From assembly GCA_018333395.1 (NCBI GenBank), contig JAGXSQ010000030.1, positions 1 through 9,771 on the forward strand: a stretch of 9,771 nt of DNA, given 5' to 3'. Below the pieces are notes generated by a model that did not search any database, was not told the origin of the DNA, and was given only the letters and a program-made list of their open reading frames with translations. This stretch comes from Dethiobacter sp. (lineage in GTDB: Bacteria > Bacillota_D > Dethiobacteria > Dethiobacterales > Dethiobacteraceae). The first letter of the stretch is position 1. Each line of letters opens with the position of its first letter. Both the position numbers and the translations under genes were made by a program. Positions 7,054 to 9,771 of the stretch are shown piece by piece.

Positions 7054-8361
7054 TTACCTAGTCAGCAGGGTTGGGCGAAGGAGAATTTCATTTGGTGGAA
7101 TAGCTGTTATGCCCAAGCGGTCAAGAATTGCTTGCCCGTAGAAGAAGTTGAACGATGCGTAAGGCGACTTGTCGTTCAACTTTTCCCTGCTGTAAGAATT
7201 GATGTGATTCATCATCCTGTCGATATCAGCTTGAGTTAAGTCGTCGAAGCTACGGCCTTTAGGGATGATACGACGGATAAACTCATGGTTGTTTTCGATG
7301 GCAGCTTTTTGGTAGGGTGATGACGGGTCACAATAAAAGATCGAAGTGACCCTAGTGCCATCCTCTGTGTTTTCTAGCGACGAAGGGTTGGAGAACTCTG
7401 AGCCATTATCCGTGAGGATGATGGGGAAGAGTCTCTGGAAGGCCTCCTGGCCTAACATCGCGTAAAGCCCCCGAAAAACATCGATGACAGATTGGGAAGT
7501 ATTGCGCTCTCGCAGAAACGCCAACATGAATCCACAGTTTTTTAAATGCAGAGTGAGAAGTACGCTGCTGCCTTTTTTGCCTTCGACCGTATCCATTTCA
7601 ACTATGGCGGTATCCGGGTTGGAACCTATAAACGCAAGGAAATCGTCATATGAGCGGCCCACTTTACACTGTTTGTCCACTTTGTGCTGGAGTGGCTTAG
7701 ACTTACGGGGTTTGAGGCGGCAGACCCTAGGCATGTCAATGTTGCGGGCCGACAAAAGGCTGGCATCGACATAGCGGTAGATAGTCTTTTCACTGCAGGT
7801 GAATTCATCTGGATTATTGACGACAACGTGGTGAACGGAATGCCCTTTTTTGATCAAGGGGCTGATGAATTGATCTAGGCGGAGGAGCTCTTCTTCCGAT
7901 ATGTTTGCACCGACTCTGGAATCGACCAGCTTTGCTTTATAAGCGTTTTGGGCGGGTCTTTGCAAGTAATATCGTTTTTTTAGCGTACAAAGGTGTTCGC
8001 TGTCGCAACCATTACATACATAAGGCGGTAAGGCTAGGCGTTGACACAGTTCTTCAACAAACTCTGAACAGACGGAGTTGCAAAGAGGGCATGTGCTACA
8101 GCGTTGCCTCTTGCAGTTTGGTTTATCATTACAGAGATAAAACTTGTAGCAGTTTCTTCTGTGAAGACAACGGTTGCGAATGCGACCGGGAGCGGACTTG
8201 TTGCTTTGGACGGCGTGCTTTTTGATTTCCCTAGCAATGGTAGAGGCGCTTTTCCCAAGCATGCGAGCTATGGCTTTGATGGACCTCCCTTCCCGGAGCA
8301 GGTGTTCTAACTGACTGCGCTCTTCGTTCGTTAGGTGTTTGTTTTTAGCCAATGGGTTCAC
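7054..8361 (-). CDS. IS30-family DDE transposase
   Basis: A complete 435-residue transposase, longer than the roughly 320-390 of many IS30 proteins. An N-terminal helix-turn-helix (LTNEERSQLEHLL to about residue 46, with SIKAIARMLGKSASTIAREI) binds the element's ends. It is followed by a cysteine-rich stretch with 12 Cys between about 65 and 125, which looks able to bind zinc. The catalytic core has VEMDTVEG (Asp257), LTDNGSEF (Asp318) and AAIENNHEFIRR (Glu356), with the IS30-typical IIPKG just after. No stop or frameshift interrupts it, so the enzyme could be active. The first codon at 8361-8359 is GTG with only a weak AGGCG upstream; an in-frame TTG three codons later is possible. The gene reads against the host operon. 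Family assignment is firm; activity and start are not established. Confidence 0.95.
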   Translation of the reverse strand: MNPLAKNKHLTNEERSQLEHLLREGRSIKAIARMLGKSASTIAREIKKHAVQSNKSAPGRIRNRCLHRRNCYKFYLCNDKPNCKRQRCSTCPLCNSVCSEFVEELCQRLALPPYVCNGCDSEHLCTLKKRYYLQRPAQNAYKAKLVDSRVGANISEEELLRLDQFISPLIKKGHSVHHVVVNNPDEFTCSEKTIYRYVDASLLSARNIDMPRVCRLKPRKSKPLQHKVDKQCKVGRSYDDFLAFIGSNPDTAIVEMDTVEGKKGSSVLLTLHLKNCGFMLAFLRERNTSQSVIDVFRGLYAMLGQEAFQRLFPIILTDNGSEFSNPSSLENTEDGTRVTSIFYCDPSSPYQKAAIENNHEFIRRIIPKGRSFDDLTQADIDRMMNHINSYSREKLNDKSPYASFNFFYGQAILDRLGITAIPPNEILLRPTLLTR

Positions 8362-8492
8362 CGCCTAACGGCTGCTGGTGACGGCAAGCTAATTCTTACA
8401 AAACGAAGCGAAGAGCGCAAGGGAAAATTTTGTTGAACTAAACGCACCCCGCAGGTTTGTCAGACTTGCTGCAACCCTTGAACCTAGGTGCG

Positions 8493-8509
8493 GTTGCATT
8501 TACTTTGTC
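8493..8509 (-). repeat. Right terminal inverted repeat of the insertion sequence
   Basis: The complement reads GACAAAGTAAATGCAAC, identical over 17 bp to 6817-6833, and it also starts 8 bp inside the direct repeat. A 7-bp inverted pair, TGCAACC (8470-8476) and GGTTGCA (8492-8498), overlaps its inner edge and could fold into a small hairpin. Confidence 0.85.
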
Positions 8510-8517
8510 AATTAGCT

Positions 8518-8529
8518 ACGATGTGTTTT
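8518..8529. repeat. Right copy of 12-bp target site duplication
   Basis: An exact second copy of ACGATGTGTTTT (6797-6808), directly followed by the resumption of the glycosyltransferase coding sequence. Confidence 0.85.
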
Positions 8530-9230
8530 TGCCCAACAAGATTGGAATACAGGTTGCTAAGCTGAAAGAGGATTCAGGCCTTGCGCTTGTATATACAGAT
8601 TGTATAAAGATAGATGCGGAAGGTAGAGAACTGGAAATAATCTCTTCACGGTGCCCGCCACCAGAACGATTTGTCCGGGAATACTTAACGGGTGGTTTTG
8701 TTACCGCAGTTACCATGTTAATTAGGCGAGAGTGTATTGGCAGGGTCGGCCCATTTGACGAAAGTCTGCGCGCATACGAGGATTATGATATGGTGCTCAG
8801 GCTGCTAAAGCACTATCGCTTGGAATATGTACCTATCACAACAATGAAGTATAGATGGCATACAGCCAATATGAGTCACAAATTTCGCATACTACAGGAG
8901 TGCCGGGATAGACTTTTTTTGAAAGTTCTTCAAAGTTTCTCCCCACAAGAAATCTTTGGCGATCTACTGGCTTATAAGAGCATCGCTGAGGCTTATGAGT
9001 GGCTTTCGCTTGTATTTGCACGACAATTCACCTTTGGAGCGGCAAGGTTGGCCATGAAAAAATCTATTGAGGAGAGCTTTTCACTCAAGCGCGTTGCTAT
9101 GCTTTGTTTATTCAAGTTGATAAATGTAAAACCTGTACTCTGGATAGTATTAACAGCCCGGCAGATTAGGGGAATGATAAAAAAACGGTGGCTGGCTAAC
9201 CGCCCGGTTTGGGGAAATAAAAGTGGTTGA
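8530..9230 (+). pseudogene. Family 2 glycosyltransferase, 3' fragment downstream of insertion sequence
   Basis: This segment encodes the C-terminal 233 residues of the split glycosyltransferase, starting LPNKIGIQV. It has the GGFVTAVTMLIRRECI strand, a GPFDESLRAYEDYDMVLRL segment whose ED pair is the usual catalytic-base region of GT2 enzymes, and a basic tail (IRGMIKKRW) that may lie at the membrane. The frame is open upstream into the element as far as TTG 8457, which would add 24 residues specified by the insertion sequence and the duplicated target. No ribosome site supports that start, and the product would lack the nucleotide-binding half, so I treat it as a gene remnant. No other mutation is visible in either fragment, which suggests a recent insertion. 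Base composition is more AT-rich than in the sugar-nucleotide genes upstream. Confidence 0.88.
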
Positions 9231-9361
9231 TAGATCCGGATTGCGGTGAAGGATATTGCTGCCTTTTCCCGGGAAACGGGTTTTATTTGTACTCAGCTTT
9301 ACGGTGTGGGCAAATCTCAAAGAGTAAAATTTGAGACATTTAGCATGGAGATGGTTTTGAA
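9231..9361 (+). other. 131-bp gap between glycosyltransferase and membrane protein genes
   Basis: No plausible gene is seen. It contains a 12-bp perfect palindrome, TTTCCCGGGAAA (9265-9276). It also has a small hairpin, CCCG-GGAAA-CGGG (9268-9280), followed by TTTTATTT, which could act as a weak terminator, though the stem is only 4 bp. Confidence 0.35.
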
Positions 9362-9771
9362 ATGAATGGTATGGCACTGGAGTCTATAAAGGTTATCTCG
9401 CTTCATAAAGCACTTCTTTACCTTGTGTTTATTACGGGCTTCATTGGTCCGGCCTTTTTCCTCATTGATCTAGGTGCTTTCCATCTGTTTCCGTTTAGGA
9501 TCCTTTTGCTGATCTTATGGTTTATATTTTTGTTATACTTTTTTCTAAACCAAGGCAGACTGAACATTTCTCACATTAAAGTAAAGTATTATCTTTGGTT
9601 CTTGGCTATATGGGGTTTTTACGCCGTCCTAACATTGGCCTGGGTTAATTCGCCGGTTGATGCGGTGAGACACGTTGTTTTCTTATTAGCGGGGATATCA
9701 ATGATTATTTTTGTGGTGTGGTATTTTACTAAACTCGAAGATTTCAGACGACTATACTATATTTGGCTGTT
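9362..9771 (+). CDS. Polytopic membrane protein, probable Wzy polymerase/O-antigen ligase, 3' end outside window
   Basis: An open frame runs from ATG 9362 to the window end, giving 136 residues without a stop. A GGAG at 9347-9350, 11 nt upstream, supports this start; ATG 9371 is also possible. Hydrophobic segments at about 17-37, 43-62, 76-94 and 103-121 indicate four transmembrane helices so far, separated by short basic loops (NQGRLNISHIKVK, TKLEDFRR). This pattern and the position in a polysaccharide locus after a glycosyltransferase fit the start of an O-antigen ligase/Wzy-type polymerase, which joins repeat units on the outer face of the membrane. The catalytic periplasmic-side loop expected in this family would be beyond the window, so the assignment rests on topology and context. 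A Wzx-type flippase or other membrane protein cannot be excluded. It is the most AT-rich gene of the window. Confidence 0.65.
   Translation, partial: MNGMALESIKVISLHKALLYLVFITGFIGPAFFLIDLGAFHLFPFRILLLILWFIFLLYFFLNQGRLNISHIKVKYYLWFLAIWGFYAVLTLAWVNSPVDAVRHVVFLLAGISMIIFVVWYFTKLEDFRRLYYIWL

Larger units (their letters stand above)
6809..8517 (-). mobile_element. IS30-family insertion sequence, about 1.7 kb
   Basis: The element is bounded by the 12-bp direct repeats and measures 1709 bp, at the long end for the IS30 family, whose members are mostly 1.0-1.3 kb. It carries one transposase gene on the - strand. A perfect 17-bp inverted repeat, GACAAAGTAAATGCAAC, starts 8 bp inside each boundary (6817-6833 and the complement of 8493-8509). 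About 220 bp of non-coding DNA lies between the left inverted repeat and the transposase stop, and about 130 bp between the transposase start and the right inverted repeat. A TTGACA hexamer lies at the outer edge of the right inverted repeat, facing the transposase, but no convincing -10 follows. The element sits antisense to the polysaccharide operon and splits the glycosyltransferase. Exact outer ends rest on the repeat structure and could shift if the duplication is shorter than it appears. Confidence 0.85.

Noticed and set aside
6934..7239. 101-residue + strand open frame within the insertion sequence
   Set aside because: It overlaps the transposase 3' end in antisense, has no recognisable motif and no ribosome site.
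8494..8522. Possible outward promoter at the right end of the insertion sequence (TTGCAT, 17 bp, TACGAT)
   Set aside because: The -35 shares only its first three bases with the consensus, and the -10 lies half in target DNA; probably chance.
1..9771. CRISPR array, tRNA or rRNA genes, phage or defence system
   Set aside because: No regularly spaced repeats, no RNA gene signatures and no such protein families are visible; the window is explained by glycan genes and one insertion sequence.

Overview
The window is part of a surface-polysaccharide (capsule, O-antigen or S-layer glycan type) biosynthesis locus. All host genes read on the + strand, with strong GGAGG-type ribosome sites and tight or overlapping gene junctions. 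The GC-rich first third, the Shine-Dalgarno style and the flavour of the MurJ protein suggest a GC-rich Firmicute, perhaps of the Moorella/Desulfotomaculum kind. That assignment is an inference from appearance, not from a search.

Region 1 (1-3377, very GC-rich) holds the 3' end of a hexapeptide-repeat sugar N-acetyltransferase cut by the window edge, a DegT/DnrJ/EryC1 sugar aminotransferase, and a MurJ/MviN-type lipid flippase. The first two genes are the usual last steps in making a 3-acetamido sugar nucleotide. Region 2 (3465-6473, clearly less GC-rich) is a tightly coupled three-gene cassette: an RmlD-like reductase, a CapE/WbjB-type UDP-GlcNAc 4,6-dehydratase/5-epimerase, and a WecB/CapG-type 2-epimerase. 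Together they should convert UDP-GlcNAc into a UDP-N-acetyl-6-deoxy-L-hexosamine. The reductase is short and RmlD-like rather than a CapF-type enzyme with a C-terminal cupin, which points to an L-RhaNAc/L-QuiNAc route rather than L-FucNAc.

Region 3 (6481-9230) is a family 2 glycosyltransferase gene split by an insertion sequence. The interruption falls immediately after the SDD metal-binding motif. Removing 6809-8529 (the element plus one copy of a 12-bp direct repeat) restores a continuous 342-residue reading frame, so the original gene can be reconstructed exactly. The element (6809-8517) encodes an intact IS30-family DDE transposase on the - strand, antisense to the operon. It carries 17-bp perfect inverted repeats set 8 bp in from each end, and it is flanked by an unusually long 12-bp target duplication.

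Region 4 (9231-9771, AT-rich) has a 131-bp gap and then the N-terminal 136 residues of a multi-membrane-span protein, probably a Wzy polymerase/O-antigen ligase, cut by the right edge.

Taken together, the genes supply activated amino sugars (regions 1 and 2), a transferase to build the repeat unit (now disrupted), a flippase and a probable polymerase. I see no RNA gene, CRISPR array or phage gene. The most notable material is the architecture of the insertion sequence and its precise disruption of the glycosyltransferase, not a wholly new system.
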